Assembly: GCF_000368585.1 (NCBI RefSeq)
Contig: NZ_KB849556.1
Span: 1 to 64,000 of the forward strand
Direction of reading: 5' to 3'
Length of the DNA: 64,000 nt
Source of the DNA: Acinetobacter venetianus RAG-1 = CIP 110063
Lineage (GTDB): Bacteria > Pseudomonadota > Gammaproteobacteria > Pseudomonadales > Moraxellaceae
Both the position numbers and the translations under genes were made by a program. Positions 16,118 through 25,715 of the stretch are shown piece by piece. Positions within the stretch are counted from its first letter, which is position 1. Each line of letters opens with the position of its first letter. Under the pieces are notes generated by a model. The model was not told the origin of the DNA and did not search any database. It saw only the letters and a list, made by a program, of their open reading frames with translations.

Positions 16118-16167
16118 AGTGATATGACAAGTATTCCAAGGTGATATGCATTTTGAATGCGCTCGAT

Positions 16168-16194
16168 TTGAAGTTTATGTGAAGTTTGTATGAA
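16168..16194 (-). promoter_or_regulatory. CreB box, triple direct repeat upstream of creD
   Basis: On the minus strand TTCAT-N6-TTCAC-N6-TTCAA (16194-16168) is an 11-bp-period array. The known cre tag is TTCAC-N6-TTCAC. The array overlaps the last codons and stop of creC (16175) and lies about 50 bp before creD, the expected place for a CreB-activated promoter. Confidence 0.7.
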
Positions 16195-17641
16195 GTGTTA
16201 GTGTGACCAGTACGCCCGAGTGGTGATTCTCTAAGAAATCGAGAGCATTTGCAGAGATATTTTGAATCGTAATTTTACCTCGATGTTGCTGAATAATGTG
16301 TTGAACAATGCTTAAACCAATCCCAGTACTACGTTGCTGATTATGTGGTCGAGGCAGTGAAAAATAAGTCTCAAAAATACGATTTATCGCGTATGAAGGG
16401 ATAGATTCTCCCTCATTAAAAAATAAAATTTCGATCTGATGATTCGCATGATCTTGTTTAAGATGAACTGCTATTTTTCCATCAGGAGGGCAAAAGTCCC
16501 TTGCATTATCAAGTAGATTATTTAGCGCCTGTTTCAGCCAAAAGGGATCGGCATATATGCTGTAATGTTCAGGTAGTTCCAGTTGAATATGGATATTTTT
16601 GAGTTGCAGAGCACTACTTTGCTGTAAAAAGCATTGTTTTAATAAAAGACTGAGATCTAATGTTTGGAACTCAAGCGCATGATCATTTTTTTCTAAACGC
16701 GTTAACAAAAGCATTCTTTCGATCAAAGACTGCAAGCGCTGACTTTGCTGCATGATATGTTGTACAAATTGCTGTTGATCCGCTGGTGGTAGATCATCTT
16801 GCAATAGCTCTGCACTGGCTTGAATGGCGGTCAGTGGGCTTTTTAGCTCGTGCGTTAATGTATTGACGTAATTTTCAACATAGGCTTTATCTTCTAGTTT
16901 CTCACGCATTTCACTGAGTGCTTGAGTCACTTGATTGAGTTCTTTGGCTGAATAAAAGAATGGGGCTTGATTCACGGGTGCAAGCGCTTGTGCATAACGA
17001 CGAACTCGATCAATACTATGTTTAAGCCAATATGCCACTATACTGGCAAGCAAAAGACTGAGCGCTGCTATCCAAAGTGCTTGATAAATCAATTGTTGTT
17101 CTGCGCGAGCAATATAGGGCTGTACTGACTGGTTGGGCTTACCAATACTGACCACACCAAGCAACTGTTGTCTATAAATGATCGGTGCGGCGATATGCAT
17201 CACACTGCTATTGCGGTCATTAGGGTTCGTTGCTGTAGAGCGCGCGCCGTATTTACCTTGCAGCGTCAAATAAACATCATTCCATTTTGAATAATCTTGT
17301 CCAACCGCTTTTCCTTCTGAATCATAAATCACAACGCCATGCTGATCAGTAATATAAAGCTGTTGATTAATTTCTTCTTTTTTATGCTGCCAAATGGTTG
17401 CATCAAGTTGACGAGATAATGCAGCTTGAATTTTTTGATTAAATTCAGGCGTATTGACTTGATGTTGATACACATCTTCAGCAATAAGTTGGGCAATAAT
17501 ATTGGCATTTTCGGCAAGCGTGTCTTCAACCACTTGTCGTACATTGGGTTTAACTTGTTGAGTGAGGGTATAGGCAATAAAGCTTAGGCTCAGTACCACT
17601 ACCAAGCTAAAGAAAAACCAAATGCGAATAAAGATGGACAT
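16175..17641 (-). CDS. creC: Two-component sensor histidine kinase CreC
   Basis: This 488-aa sensor kinase has a first membrane span at about residues 7-25, a periplasmic sensor (about 30-180) and a second span near 188-206. A HAMP-like linker follows, then the phospho-acceptor helix L-T-H-E-L-K-S-P-L-T-A-I with the catalytic His. The ATPase N-box (N-L-L-D-N-A-R-D-F) and G-box (S-T-G-I-G-L-S-I-V-Q) are intact. It is predicted to phosphorylate CreB, encoded 3 bp upstream, so the two are co-translated. The end of the gene carries the CreB repeats that serve creD. Confidence 0.9.
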   Translation of the reverse strand: MSIFIRIWFFFSLVVVLSLSFIAYTLTQQVKPNVRQVVEDTLAENANIIAQLIAEDVYQHQVNTPEFNQKIQAALSRQLDATIWQHKKEEINQQLYITDQHGVVIYDSEGKAVGQDYSKWNDVYLTLQGKYGARSTATNPNDRNSSVMHIAAPIIYRQQLLGVVSIGKPNQSVQPYIARAEQQLIYQALWIAALSLLLASIVAYWLKHSIDRVRRYAQALAPVNQAPFFYSAKELNQVTQALSEMREKLEDKAYVENYVNTLTHELKSPLTAIQASAELLQDDLPPADQQQFVQHIMQQSQRLQSLIERMLLLTRLEKNDHALEFQTLDLSLLLKQCFLQQSSALQLKNIHIQLELPEHYSIYADPFWLKQALNNLLDNARDFCPPDGKIAVHLKQDHANHQIEILFFNEGESIPSYAINRIFETYFSLPRPHNQQRSTGIGLSIVQHIIQQHRGKITIQNISANALDFLENHHSGVLVTLTLHTNFT

Positions 17642-17644
17642 GTT

Positions 17645-18361
17645 TTAATCCAACTTCATTAAACTATACCCAAACCCTCGATGTGTCCGAATCGGATCAT
17701 CAGGGGTAATCTGTTTAAGCTTTTGCCTTAAACTTTTGATATGTGTATCGACAGTTCGTTCCAAACTATGCTCTGGGTGTTCCCAAATATGATCCATCAA
17801 TTGTTGGCGACTAAAGACCTGCTCAGGATGCTGAATTAGCAAAAATAACAAGCGGTATTCATATCGCGTAAGTTGCAACATTTGCCCATGATATTGGATT
17901 TGTAAGGATTGTGGATTACATGACCATGTTGCTGATTGCAAAGTAACGTCAGTTTCAGGAATTTCAATTGATGTGGTTACAGGCTGTGCATGACTCTCCA
18001 TTCTACGCCAAATCGCTTTGATTCTCGCCACGATTTCTCGCGCGCTAAATGGCTTGCTACAATAATCATCAGCGCCAATTTCCAGCCCTACAACACGATC
18101 AATTTCATCATCTCGAGCGGTTAAGAACAGTAAAGGCGTATGATCTTTTTTGCGAAGTTGTTTGCACACTTCAAAACCATTTATATCAGGTAAGCCGACA
18201 TCAAGAATAATAAAATCAAAAGTTTGTAATGCACTCATTGCTAAAGCTTGAGTGCCTGTATTTGCCCAATGAACAGTCCATCCTTCACGCTCAAGCGCAT
18301 AACGGAGTGGTAGAATAATCGCAGCTTCGTCTTCAACACAAAGAATTTGTTTAGGGTTCAT
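17645..18361 (-). CDS. creB: Two-component response regulator CreB
   Basis: This 238-aa OmpR/PhoB-type regulator has a receiver domain (residues 1-120, phospho-acceptor Asp in F-I-I-L-D-V-G-L-P-D, K in F-L-T-A-R...C-S-K-P-F) and a C-terminal winged helix (about 145-235, ending R-T-H-R-G-F-G-Y-S-L). It is first in creB-creC-creD. The CreB-type repeat before creD shows the likely target. No such repeat is evident upstream of creB itself, so autoregulation is not supported. Confidence 0.9.
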   Translation of the reverse strand: MNPKQILCVEDEAAIILPLRYALEREGWTVHWANTGTQALAMSALQTFDFIILDVGLPDINGFEVCKQLRKKDHTPLLFLTARDDEIDRVVGLEIGADDYCSKPFSAREIVARIKAIWRRMESHAQPVTTSIEIPETDVTLQSATWSCNPQSLQIQYHGQMLQLTRYEYRLLFLLIQHPEQVFSRQQLMDHIWEHPEHSLERTVDTHIKSLRQKLKQITPDDPIRTHRGFGYSLMKLD

Positions 18362-18667
18362 GATCTCGTTGTAATCAATCGTTTTCTGATTTTATTGAAT
18401 GAGTTTATCTGAACTTATTGAGCAATGCAGAAGATTCTAAGAATTTTTATCGCTAGTGGAAATATGTATGAAGGACACCAAAAGTGCCCTGTAATATTCG
18501 GATTTGATCGTCACGCCAACCACAGGAGCAGATGCTAAAAGCGAGGATTTCTTTAGCATGGGCAGGTAACAAGGATAAAGTTACTGCGTTGCTTAGAGTA
18601 CTGAAAACTGGATAAAAAGCAAACATAAATTTAGGTGAGCACTGTGCTTTTGTGTAAAAAATCAGCA
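18362..18667. other. 306-bp gap between creB and dinB, doubtful small ORF only
   Basis: The only open frame of note runs on the minus strand from a GTG at 18674 (or ATG 18626) to 18453, 73 aa at most. It has a hydrophobic middle and a C-S-C-G-W segment. There is no Shine-Dalgarno sequence and I recognise no family. It may be a gene remnant or chance. Confidence 0.3.
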
Positions 18668-19735
18668 CTACCACAATGAAAGTTGGGATTCTTCCTGAGC
18701 TTGTTGAAGTTGATATACACCAACACCGACTAAGCGGAATTGAAAATCAGGATCTATATGCATTTCTTCGAGCAGTTGAATCACAACTTGTTGCAAATCA
18801 TGTTGTGATTGCAAAGGACTTTTAAAGCTCTTGCTGTGTTGTAGTACCTGAAAATTCTTGAGTTTTAATTTGACGTTTACACCACGCGCTGTAAGTTGTT
18901 TTTTATTCAGGCTGCGCCAAACTTGTTCACTGAGCGGTTGCCAAGCATGTTGGCATTGAGCAAGGGTATAGTCATCATCAAAGGTAATTTCTTTTGATAT
19001 CTGTTGGCGTTCACGCTCTGCTTTTACAGGGCGATGATCAATGCCTTGCGCATATAAATACAGTTGCTTTCCATATTTACCGAAATGATGAATCAGCACA
19101 TTTTCTTTAATTAGTTGCAGATCACCAAGTGTATGTAGATTGAGCTGATTGAGTTTTTCTTGAGTAACCTTACCGACTCCAGGAATTTTATTCAGCGCTA
19201 AATCTTGGATAAATTTTAGGACTTGATGAGGCTTAATCACAAATAAACCATTGGGTTTATTCCAGTCCGATGCAATTTTTGCCAAAAACTTATTTGGAGC
19301 AACACCCGCAGAGGCGGTCAGCCCCGTAACGGCAAAAATATCAGCCCGAATTTGTGTCGCAACTTCCGTTGCACTCGGAATATCTTTTAAATTTTCCGTG
19401 ACATCTAAATAAGCTTCATCTAAAGATAGTGGTTCAATGAGCGCTGTATATTGTTGGAAAATCTGATGAATTTGAGCTGAAACTTCACGATATTTTTCAA
19501 AATGTGGTTCGATCACCACAACTTGAGGGCAGAGCTTTTTTGCCTGTCCCATCGACATTGCTGAGCGTAAGCCAAATACACGGGCAGGATAGGACGCTGC
19601 TGCGATGACGGCACGAGGATGGTGAGAGGAAATGACCACAGGCAAGTCTTTAAGCTCAGGGCGATCTCTGAGTTCGACTGATGCATAAAAGGCATCCATA
19701 TCGATATGAATGATTTTGCGCAGTTCATTTGCCAT
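18668..19735 (-). CDS. dinB: DNA polymerase IV
   Basis: This 355-aa Y-family translesion polymerase is close to the usual length. Catalytic acids are visible: D12 in [12 protein letters not shown], and D106-E107 in [10 protein letters not shown]. The two helix-hairpin-helix segments (I-P-G-V-G-K-V-T near residue 180) and the little-finger domain follow. It copies damaged DNA at the cost of accuracy. The gene overlaps the upstream GH25 lysozyme gene by 11 bp, so the two are in one transcript. I see no clear LexA-type box; Acinetobacter has an unusual SOS response. Confidence 0.95.
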   Translation of the reverse strand: MANELRKIIHIDMDAFYASVELRDRPELKDLPVVISSHHPRAVIAAASYPARVFGLRSAMSMGQAKKLCPQVVVIEPHFEKYREVSAQIHQIFQQYTALIEPLSLDEAYLDVTENLKDIPSATEVATQIRADIFAVTGLTASAGVAPNKFLAKIASDWNKPNGLFVIKPHQVLKFIQDLALNKIPGVGKVTQEKLNQLNLHTLGDLQLIKENVLIHHFGKYGKQLYLYAQGIDHRPVKAERERQQISKEITFDDDYTLAQCQHAWQPLSEQVWRSLNKKQLTARGVNVKLKLKNFQVLQHSKSFKSPLQSQHDLQQVVIQLLEEMHIDPDFQFRLVGVGVYQLQQAQEESQLSLW

Positions 19736-20486
19736 CTTGAATGCCTTGTTCTTTTAAAAACAGAAACCATTCTTTCGGTGATTCTGCATAGACATTTAAG
19801 TCCACTGCTTTAGGTACGCCTTGAATTTTACCTTGACTGGTATGCTGCCAAAACATCCATTTTCGACCATCTTTCAGTTCAGGTTTTGATTCATAATCTC
19901 TCACCCATAAAGGTGTTTGATTAAAATTGCCCATCAATACGATGTGGTAAAAGCTTTTAGAAATATAAAAAATGGGCTGTTTACCGTAATGCTTTTGCAG
20001 TTGGTCATGCATCACTTGGATTTCTTTAAGCAACTGCTCTTTGGTATAGGTATTAATACAATTACTGTCATATTCGAGATCGATGACAGGCGGTAATGCA
20101 TCCGTTTTATTGGGTACAGTCGCTATAAAATTTTCTGCTTGAACTTGCCCATCGCGACATAAACGATAGAAGTGATAGGCACCGACATGTAAACCCTGTT
20201 CACGCGCTTTTAGCCAGTTTTCTTGAAATTTTCGATCTTTAAAGTCACCACCTTCAGTCGCCTTGAGGTAAACAAACTGATAATGCTGCGGTGAAATTTT
20301 TTTCCAATCAATATCACCTTGATGATGAGATACATCAAAACCACGAATTGAATAATCTTTTGCAGATGCTTTCTGTTGGTAGAACAAACCGAAATAGCTC
20401 ACTAATCCAAGCATGAGTGCTAAACCAACACTGGTGAGCGTTGGATAATACTGGGAAAGTCGTTGTTTCGGTTTTGTCTTGGTCAT
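19725..20486 (-). CDS. GH25 family lysozyme
   Basis: This 253-aa glycoside hydrolase family 25 muramidase has one membrane anchor or uncleaved signal (about residues 14-35). The catalytic domain (about 45-245) shows [21 protein letters not shown] and the acidic pair of the active site in P-V-I-D-L-E-Y-D. It would cut peptidoglycan glycan chains from the periplasmic face. Co-transcription with dinB, by an 11-bp overlap, is odd functionally. It lies directly downstream of the hypothetical protein at 20497, 10 bp away. Confidence 0.88.
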   Translation of the reverse strand: MTKTKPKQRLSQYYPTLTSVGLALMLGLVSYFGLFYQQKASAKDYSIRGFDVSHHQGDIDWKKISPQHYQFVYLKATEGGDFKDRKFQENWLKAREQGLHVGAYHFYRLCRDGQVQAENFIATVPNKTDALPPVIDLEYDSNCINTYTKEQLLKEIQVMHDQLQKHYGKQPIFYISKSFYHIVLMGNFNQTPLWVRDYESKPELKDGRKWMFWQHTSQGKIQGVPKAVDLNVYAESPKEWFLFLKEQGIQDGK

Positions 20487-20496
20487 GGTTGTTCAG

Positions 20497-21465
20497 TTAT
20501 GCGATTTCGAGTTGAGTATCAGATTTACAATATTGATCATGCAGTAATTGTACGCGTTTCGCTTTGGGATGGCTGAGTTGGTGACCAAATTGTTCCACAA
20601 ATCTACAGGATGCATAATTTTGAGCATGCTGTTGATAGTTTTGAACCCAATCTGCTCGTTGTGTGATACGTTCTTGCTGAACGGGCCATATCCCTTGTCG
20701 CAAGCGTTCAACTCCGATGCGCCAAGGTTTGGGACTAATGCGAGCACGAAAACAATTTTGATTTTTGCACATCAGGACATAACAACTGTCCGTTGAAATG
20801 GCTTGGAATAAGTTTTGTGCTTGTTCGCCTCGAGGATCAAAAGTTTGATGCATAACTAAAATGCGATAACCATTCGGCGTACGATAGACGCGTAAATGCC
20901 AATCAGGATGTTGTTGTGAGAAGTGACGGATTTTTCCTAAGGCACGTTGTGCTGGTGTACCTGTAAATTTGGATTGAATGTGGAATAACCATTTACTGAT
21001 TAAGCCAGTGACAAACAATGCGATGACACATCCAAAGCCGAAGATCCACCAAGAACTCAAGTAAATCGCACAAAGGCCGCTCAAGCTGAGCAATGTAAAA
21101 AATACAATTGTAGCAAGCTTCGAGCTAGGATGATGGATCAGATCAACATCAGCAAATAACACATCAGGTGTATTGAGGCATAACGCTCCGTAACTATTTC
21201 GGGTAATGATGACATCATCCTGTTGGGCAATAATTTCCTCCCGAATCGGTAAACCTTCAGCGCCGTTATAAGCGACTTTATGATCGAGTCGGCGAATTTC
21301 TTTGTCTTTTTTAAGTTGTTCTATCGCTTCAGCAACACGTTGTTCAGCATGCTGTTGAGCAGATTCTACGTTTTGATCCGACCAACCAAAGCGTTTAATC
21401 GTATATTGTCGGCCTTCAAATTTCATTTTAGTTTTCGCTTCAGCCCAATATCGCGGGATGATCAT
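20497..21465 (-). CDS. Membrane protein of unknown function
   Basis: I do not recognise a family. The 322-aa product has a basic N-terminal region with a helical stretch rich in Gln/Glu (about residues 28-60), two membrane spans (about 125-170) and a soluble C-terminal half. The latter holds Trp- and Cys-containing segments such as H-P-D-W-H-L-R-V-Y-R-T-P-N-G-Y-R. ATG 21465 is chosen because AAGGAA precedes it; the frame opens earlier into the MFS gene but without a start signal. It is followed closely by the GH25 and dinB genes and probably shares their transcript. Confidence 0.7.
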   Translation of the reverse strand: MIIPRYWAEAKTKMKFEGRQYTIKRFGWSDQNVESAQQHAEQRVAEAIEQLKKDKEIRRLDHKVAYNGAEGLPIREEIIAQQDDVIITRNSYGALCLNTPDVLFADVDLIHHPSSKLATIVFFTLLSLSGLCAIYLSSWWIFGFGCVIALFVTGLISKWLFHIQSKFTGTPAQRALGKIRHFSQQHPDWHLRVYRTPNGYRILVMHQTFDPRGEQAQNLFQAISTDSCYVLMCKNQNCFRARISPKPWRIGVERLRQGIWPVQQERITQRADWVQNYQQHAQNYASCRFVEQFGHQLSHPKAKRVQLLHDQYCKSDTQLEIA

Positions 21466-21511
21466 GTGGTTTTCCTTATTGTCATTGTGAGTGTAGGGTT
21501 GATCGTTCTTT

Positions 21512-22900
21512 TTAGTCTGTTGTGTCTTTGGGAATCTGCCAAAACACAATTGCTGTAATGATGTTGATACAGCCAAGTGTGATCAAGGTGGCATGAAATG
21601 CGGGGTCGATGGTCGCTGTTGTAAAATGTTGCTCAAATGTATTGATCAGTGTACCTGCTAACGCCACGCCCATACTCATGGACAGCATCATGATCATTGA
21701 TAAGAAACTATTGCCACTACTGGCGTCTTGTTGTGGCAAATCTTTTAAGGTAAATGTATTCATTCCGACAAATTGCAGTGAATTTAAAGTCCCAAAAATA
21801 AATAGATGGAGTACTTTCAGCCAAAGGGGGGTTGCTGCTGTCATCAGCGAAAAACTAATAATACATAATCCGACTAGCACCGTATTGGTCAGTAAGAAAC
21901 GACGATAGCCGACATGCTGAATTAAGGGGCGAACAATTGGCTTCGAGAATAAAGAACCCAAAACAGCAGGGATCATCATTAAACCCGTGATAAATGGTTC
22001 AAAACCAAAAGCAACTTGTAGCATCAATGGCAAAAGAAACGGAATCGCATTGCTACCTAAGCGTGCGAAGAAGTTGCCAAGCACGCCGATCGAATAGAGT
22101 TTGTAGCGGAATAAACGTCCATGGAATAGTGCATTTTGATGGCTATGTGCATGATAGGCATAGCTACAGGTTGCAATCACCCCAACGATTAACAGACTTA
22201 GACTGACCCAGTGTGAATACTGCGGTGAGGCAATGTTTTCGATCCCGAGAGATAGTCCAACCATGGCAACCATCAATAAAATAAAACCGCTCAAATCGAA
22301 AGGTTTTACTGTAGGCTCTTTCTGATTCGGCATGACTTTCAGAGTCATGATCATCCCGAGAATACCCATCGGAATGTTAATCAGGAATATCCAATGCCAT
22401 GTGCTGACCTCGACCAACCAACCGCCTAAGGAGGGGCCCATTAATGGCCCAAGCAAACCTGCTAAGCTCATTAAGCTCATCGCTGACAAGAATTGCGAAC
22501 GGGGAATCAATTTGAGTAGCGCCAAACGCCCGACAGGCATCAATAATGCACCGCCAATGCCTTGAATCACACGGAAAAATAGCAGTTGTTCTAAGTTTTG
22601 AGATAAACCACAGCCCAGAGAAGCCAAGCTGAAAATGACCATTGCGCTGAGATAAATATTACGAATACCAAAGCGATCCGCCAACCAGCCACTTAACGGA
22701 ATACAAGCTGCAACAGATAAGACATAGGCCACAATGACACCATGCATTTGCAAAGGATTTTCATTGAGTTGTACTGCCATCGCAGGAATAGCAGTATTAA
22801 CGATCGTGGTATCCAAGGCTTGCATAAAAAAGCCAATCGACACCAAAAATACCAACAGTCGAAATTCAGGTTGTACAGCTTGATGCGTGGTCGTTGTCAT
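21512..22900 (-). CDS. MFS multidrug transporter, DHA2 (EmrB/MdtD-like)
   Basis: This 462-aa drug:H+ antiporter-type protein has about 14 membrane spans. Signature segments are L-D-T-T-I-V-N-T-A-I-P (span 1), W-L-A-D-R-F-G-I-R (loop 2-3), R-V-I-Q-G-I-G-G-A and G-P-L-M-G-P-S-L-G-G-W. It is most like MdtD, so efflux of a small toxic compound or metabolite is likely. No periplasmic adaptor gene is next to it. It is divergent from the Pho-boxed lipoprotein gene, and nothing in the shared intergenic region clearly serves it. Confidence 0.85.
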   Translation of the reverse strand: MTTTTHQAVQPEFRLLVFLVSIGFFMQALDTTIVNTAIPAMAVQLNENPLQMHGVIVAYVLSVAACIPLSGWLADRFGIRNIYLSAMVIFSLASLGCGLSQNLEQLLFFRVIQGIGGALLMPVGRLALLKLIPRSQFLSAMSLMSLAGLLGPLMGPSLGGWLVEVSTWHWIFLINIPMGILGMIMTLKVMPNQKEPTVKPFDLSGFILLMVAMVGLSLGIENIASPQYSHWVSLSLLIVGVIATCSYAYHAHSHQNALFHGRLFRYKLYSIGVLGNFFARLGSNAIPFLLPLMLQVAFGFEPFITGLMMIPAVLGSLFSKPIVRPLIQHVGYRRFLLTNTVLVGLCIISFSLMTAATPLWLKVLHLFIFGTLNSLQFVGMNTFTLKDLPQQDASSGNSFLSMIMMLSMSMGVALAGTLINTFEQHFTTATIDPAFHATLITLGCINIITAIVFWQIPKDTTD

Positions 22901-22964
22901 AAGTTGTGACGAATGAAAAGTCAGCTTTAGTTTAAAGCAACTCTGCTTGAAATAAAGCCAAAAA

Positions 22965-23031
22965 TTGTCAAAGAGTCGTCATCGAACTGACATGAAAGTG
23001 TCATCGAACTTGCACCTCACAACACTAGATT
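22965..23031 (+). promoter_or_regulatory. PhoB box array and -10 element
   Basis: Five half-sites at an exact 11-bp period with 4-nt spacers: TTGTCAA (22965), TCGTCAT (22976), CTGACAT (22987), GTGTCAT (22998) and CTTGCAC (23009). The middle pair is close to the consensus CTGTCAT-N4-CTGTCAT. Ten bases after the last comes TAGATT (23026-23031) as -10. The geometry is identical to the array at 7411. Confidence 0.75.
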
Positions 23032-23063
23032 AGTCATATAAAAGAATTGTATGGAAATTGAGC

Positions 23064-24845
23064 ATGAAATTTAAGATTTCAGTTTTATTGGCAGCAATGC
23101 TGTCTGTGGGGTTGGTTGCTTGTAATGATGATAATGACAACCACAACAATACGCCTGAAGTAGTTGAGCCTACACCTGAGACGATTAAACTCAGTTTATT
23201 GGGTCGATATGAAACCAATATATTTGCTCAAAGCGCTGCGGAAATTCCTGCCTATGACGCAGCAACCAAACGTCTATTTGTCGTAAATGCCCAAAAAGGT
23301 TTGGTTGATGTATTAGATGTTTCCGCACCTGAAAAGCCTGTGCATATCGCAGAGCTTTCTGCACGTGCTTATTTGACAGATTCAGAAGTAAATAGTGTCG
23401 CAGTGAAAAATGGAATTGTTGCGATTGCAGTTCAAGCAGCCAATAAAACAGATGCAGGAATTGTTGCATTCTTCAATGCGAAGGATTTGAGTTTTATCAG
23501 CAAAGTTGCAGTCGGTGCATTGCCTGATATGGTGACTTTTAGCCCTGATGGCAATACGGTACTGGTCGCAAATGAGGCTGAACCGAATGATGATTATTCT
23601 ATTGATCCTGAAGGTTCGGTCAGCATTATTGATGTGCGCAATATTCAACAACCGAAAGCCAGTGTTGCTGATTTTAAAGCATGGAATAACCAAAAAGCCG
23701 ATTTGATTGCAAAAGGTGTGCGTATTTTTGGGCCAAATGCAACCGTTGCTCAAGACTTAGAGCCTGAATACATCACGGTCTCTGCTGACAGCAAAACTGC
23801 ATGGGTGACTTTGCAGGAAAATAACGCAATCGCACGCATTGATCTTGCACAGCAAAAAGTAACGGACATTTACCCATTGGGTTACAAAGATCATGGTCAA
23901 GTGGGCAATGAGTTAGATGTCAGTGATAAAGATGGATTGATCAATATTAAAACGTGGGCAGGTCTTGTAGGTATGTACCAACCTGATTCGATTGCCAATT
24001 ATCAAGCCAATGGACAAACTTATTTAGTTACTGCAAATGAAGGTGATAGCCGTGAATGGTTGGCTGATGAAGATGCTTATTTTGCAGGGGACATGACCAA
24101 AGGTTATGTTGAAAATATTCGAATGAAACATTTGTTTAATAGCAAAGGTTTCAATGCAGACGGTGATTATCCTGCCCATTTACAGAAGTTTGCGAATGGG
24201 GTGAAAGGTGCAAAACTTAATCCAGTCACTTTTGCTTACTGTGGTGCAACAGCGACTGAAGCGGGTGATTGCCGTAAAGACCCGAATCTCGGGCGTTTGA
24301 ATATCGCATGGAATATGGGTTATCAAACCAATGCCGATGGTTCGCCAAAGTTAGATGCCAACGGTTTATTAACCTATGACAAGCTTTATGCATATGGTGC
24401 ACGTTCATTTAGCATTTGGAATACACAAGGTCAGCTCGTTTGGGATTCAGGCAGTGAGTTTGAGAAGAAAACAGCAGAATTGTTCCCAGCGTATTTTAAC
24501 AGTGATCACGAAGAAGCTGCATTTGATGACCGTAGTGATAATAAAGGTCCTGAACCTGAAGGAATTGCTGTGGGTGCTATTGGCAAAAAGACCTTCGCAT
24601 TTATTGGTTTAGAGCGTATGAGTGGCATTATGGTGTATGACATCAGCACGCCAAATCAGCCGAAGTTTATTGAATATTTCAGCACACGTAACTTTGCTGA
24701 GGCAGATACAGAGAAACAAGGTGATTTAGGGCCAGAAGGATTAATTTTTATTGCAGCTAAAGATGCACCAAACGGTAAGCCGCTTTTGGTGGTGGGCAAT
24801 GAAGTGAGTGGTTCAACTGCAATTTACCAAATCAACGTGCAGTAG
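23064..24845 (+). CDS. Choice-of-anchor I family lipoprotein (alkaline-phosphatase-like)
   Basis: This 593-aa secreted lipoprotein has lipobox L-V-A-C followed by N-D-D-N. The mature part is a beta-propeller of the choice-of-anchor I type with V-V-N-A-Q-K-G, G-A-L-P-D-M-V-T-F-S-P-D-G, V-A-N-E-A-E-P-N, T-A-N-E-G-D-S-R-E-W and G-P-E-P-E-G-I. Family members are often annotated as alkaline phosphatases or phytase-like enzymes; activity is not proven by sequence. I chose ATG 23064 with GGAA upstream instead of the TTG at 23058. The PhoB array just upstream points to phosphate-starvation control. It shares its N-terminal pattern A-C-N-D-D-N with the esterase at 7507. Confidence 0.85.
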   Translation: MKFKISVLLAAMLSVGLVACNDDNDNHNNTPEVVEPTPETIKLSLLGRYETNIFAQSAAEIPAYDAATKRLFVVNAQKGLVDVLDVSAPEKPVHIAELSARAYLTDSEVNSVAVKNGIVAIAVQAANKTDAGIVAFFNAKDLSFISKVAVGALPDMVTFSPDGNTVLVANEAEPNDDYSIDPEGSVSIIDVRNIQQPKASVADFKAWNNQKADLIAKGVRIFGPNATVAQDLEPEYITVSADSKTAWVTLQENNAIARIDLAQQKVTDIYPLGYKDHGQVGNELDVSDKDGLINIKTWAGLVGMYQPDSIANYQANGQTYLVTANEGDSREWLADEDAYFAGDMTKGYVENIRMKHLFNSKGFNADGDYPAHLQKFANGVKGAKLNPVTFAYCGATATEAGDCRKDPNLGRLNIAWNMGYQTNADGSPKLDANGLLTYDKLYAYGARSFSIWNTQGQLVWDSGSEFEKKTAELFPAYFNSDHEEAAFDDRSDNKGPEPEGIAVGAIGKKTFAFIGLERMSGIMVYDISTPNQPKFIEYFSTRNFAEADTEKQGDLGPEGLIFIAAKDAPNGKPLLVVGNEVSGSTAIYQINVQ

Positions 24846-24854
24846 ATTAAACCC

Positions 24855-24884
24855 AAAAAAGCGGATCATTTGATCCGCTTTTTT
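24855..24884. terminator. Bidirectional terminator
   Basis: GCGGATCA (24861-24868) pairs with TGATCCGC (24871-24878) with an A-run before and a T-run after. It ends the lipoprotein gene and the convergent LOG gene. Confidence 0.88.
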
Positions 24885-24896
24885 ATCTATTTTTGC

Positions 24897-25517
24897 TTAA
24901 ACTTCGATATGAGTTGGTGTGCTGAGATTTTTGATGACACTTGAAATTTGTTCAAGCGTATCGCAGATGATTACTTTCGCGCGATGTTGTGGAGGTAAAA
25001 AACCTTCTTCGACAGCATGATCCAGCTGTGCGATCAGCGGATCATAGAAACGATTCACGTTATAAATGATCATAGGTTTTTGATGTTGGTTGAGCTGTCC
25101 CCATGTCGCGATTTCAAGAATTTCTTCGAAGGTTCCAAGACCACCTGGCAATGCGATAAATGCATTTGCACGCTCAGCCATAAGCGCTTTACGTTCATGC
25201 ATGGTTTTTACAATATGCAGTTCAGTGAGTTTACCGTGAGCGATTTCATAATCCAGCATAAATTCAGGAATTACACCAACCACTTCACCGCTATGTTCCA
25301 GTACGGTATTGGCGACTTGTCCCATTAAGCCGATACTTGCACCGCCATAAACGATACCAAAACCTTGATTGGCAATGTGTTGAGCGAGTTCGATGGCTTT
25401 ATCACGATAAATGGGTTTATTGCCTGTACGTGAACCGCAATATAAAGCAATAAGAGGTTGAGTTGTTTTTGGGAGAGTAATCGTTTTATTTTCAGTCATT
25501 CTTAATACACTATTCAT
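24897..25517 (-). CDS. LOG family protein (TIGR00730)
   Basis: This Rossmann-fold protein of about 206 aa has the LOG signatures G-G-A-S-I-G-L-M-G, M-H-E-R-K-A-L-M and P-G-G-L-G-T-F-E-E. Family members act as cytokinin-riboside-monophosphate or purine nucleotide phosphoribohydrolases that release a base from a nucleotide; the bacterial substrate is often AMP or a related purine. The start is unsure: ATG 25517 has AAGGTG about 12 nt before, GTG 25532 overlaps that site, and ATG 25499 gives the usual family length. It is a single gene. Confidence 0.88.
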   Translation of the reverse strand: MNSVLRMTENKTITLPKTTQPLIALYCGSRTGNKPIYRDKAIELAQHIANQGFGIVYGGASIGLMGQVANTVLEHSGEVVGVIPEFMLDYEIAHGKLTELHIVKTMHERKALMAERANAFIALPGGLGTFEEILEIATWGQLNQHQKPMIIYNVNRFYDPLIAQLDHAVEEGFLPPQHRAKVIICDTLEQISSVIKNLSTPTHIEV

Positions 25518-25715
25518 TTCGTTTATTTTCACCTTATCATTTTCATTGTGCTTGTCTAGGCTAAATCACTTTTATGACAGTTTTATGCACATTTTACATA
25601 CAATGCCTATTTGTCATTGTGAGAAAGAATTTGCAAAAAACATCCACATAAAATAGATGAATTTCACTGGAATCTTGCCTATACTGAAAATCCTTTTATT
25701 AATTCATGTCCCTCT

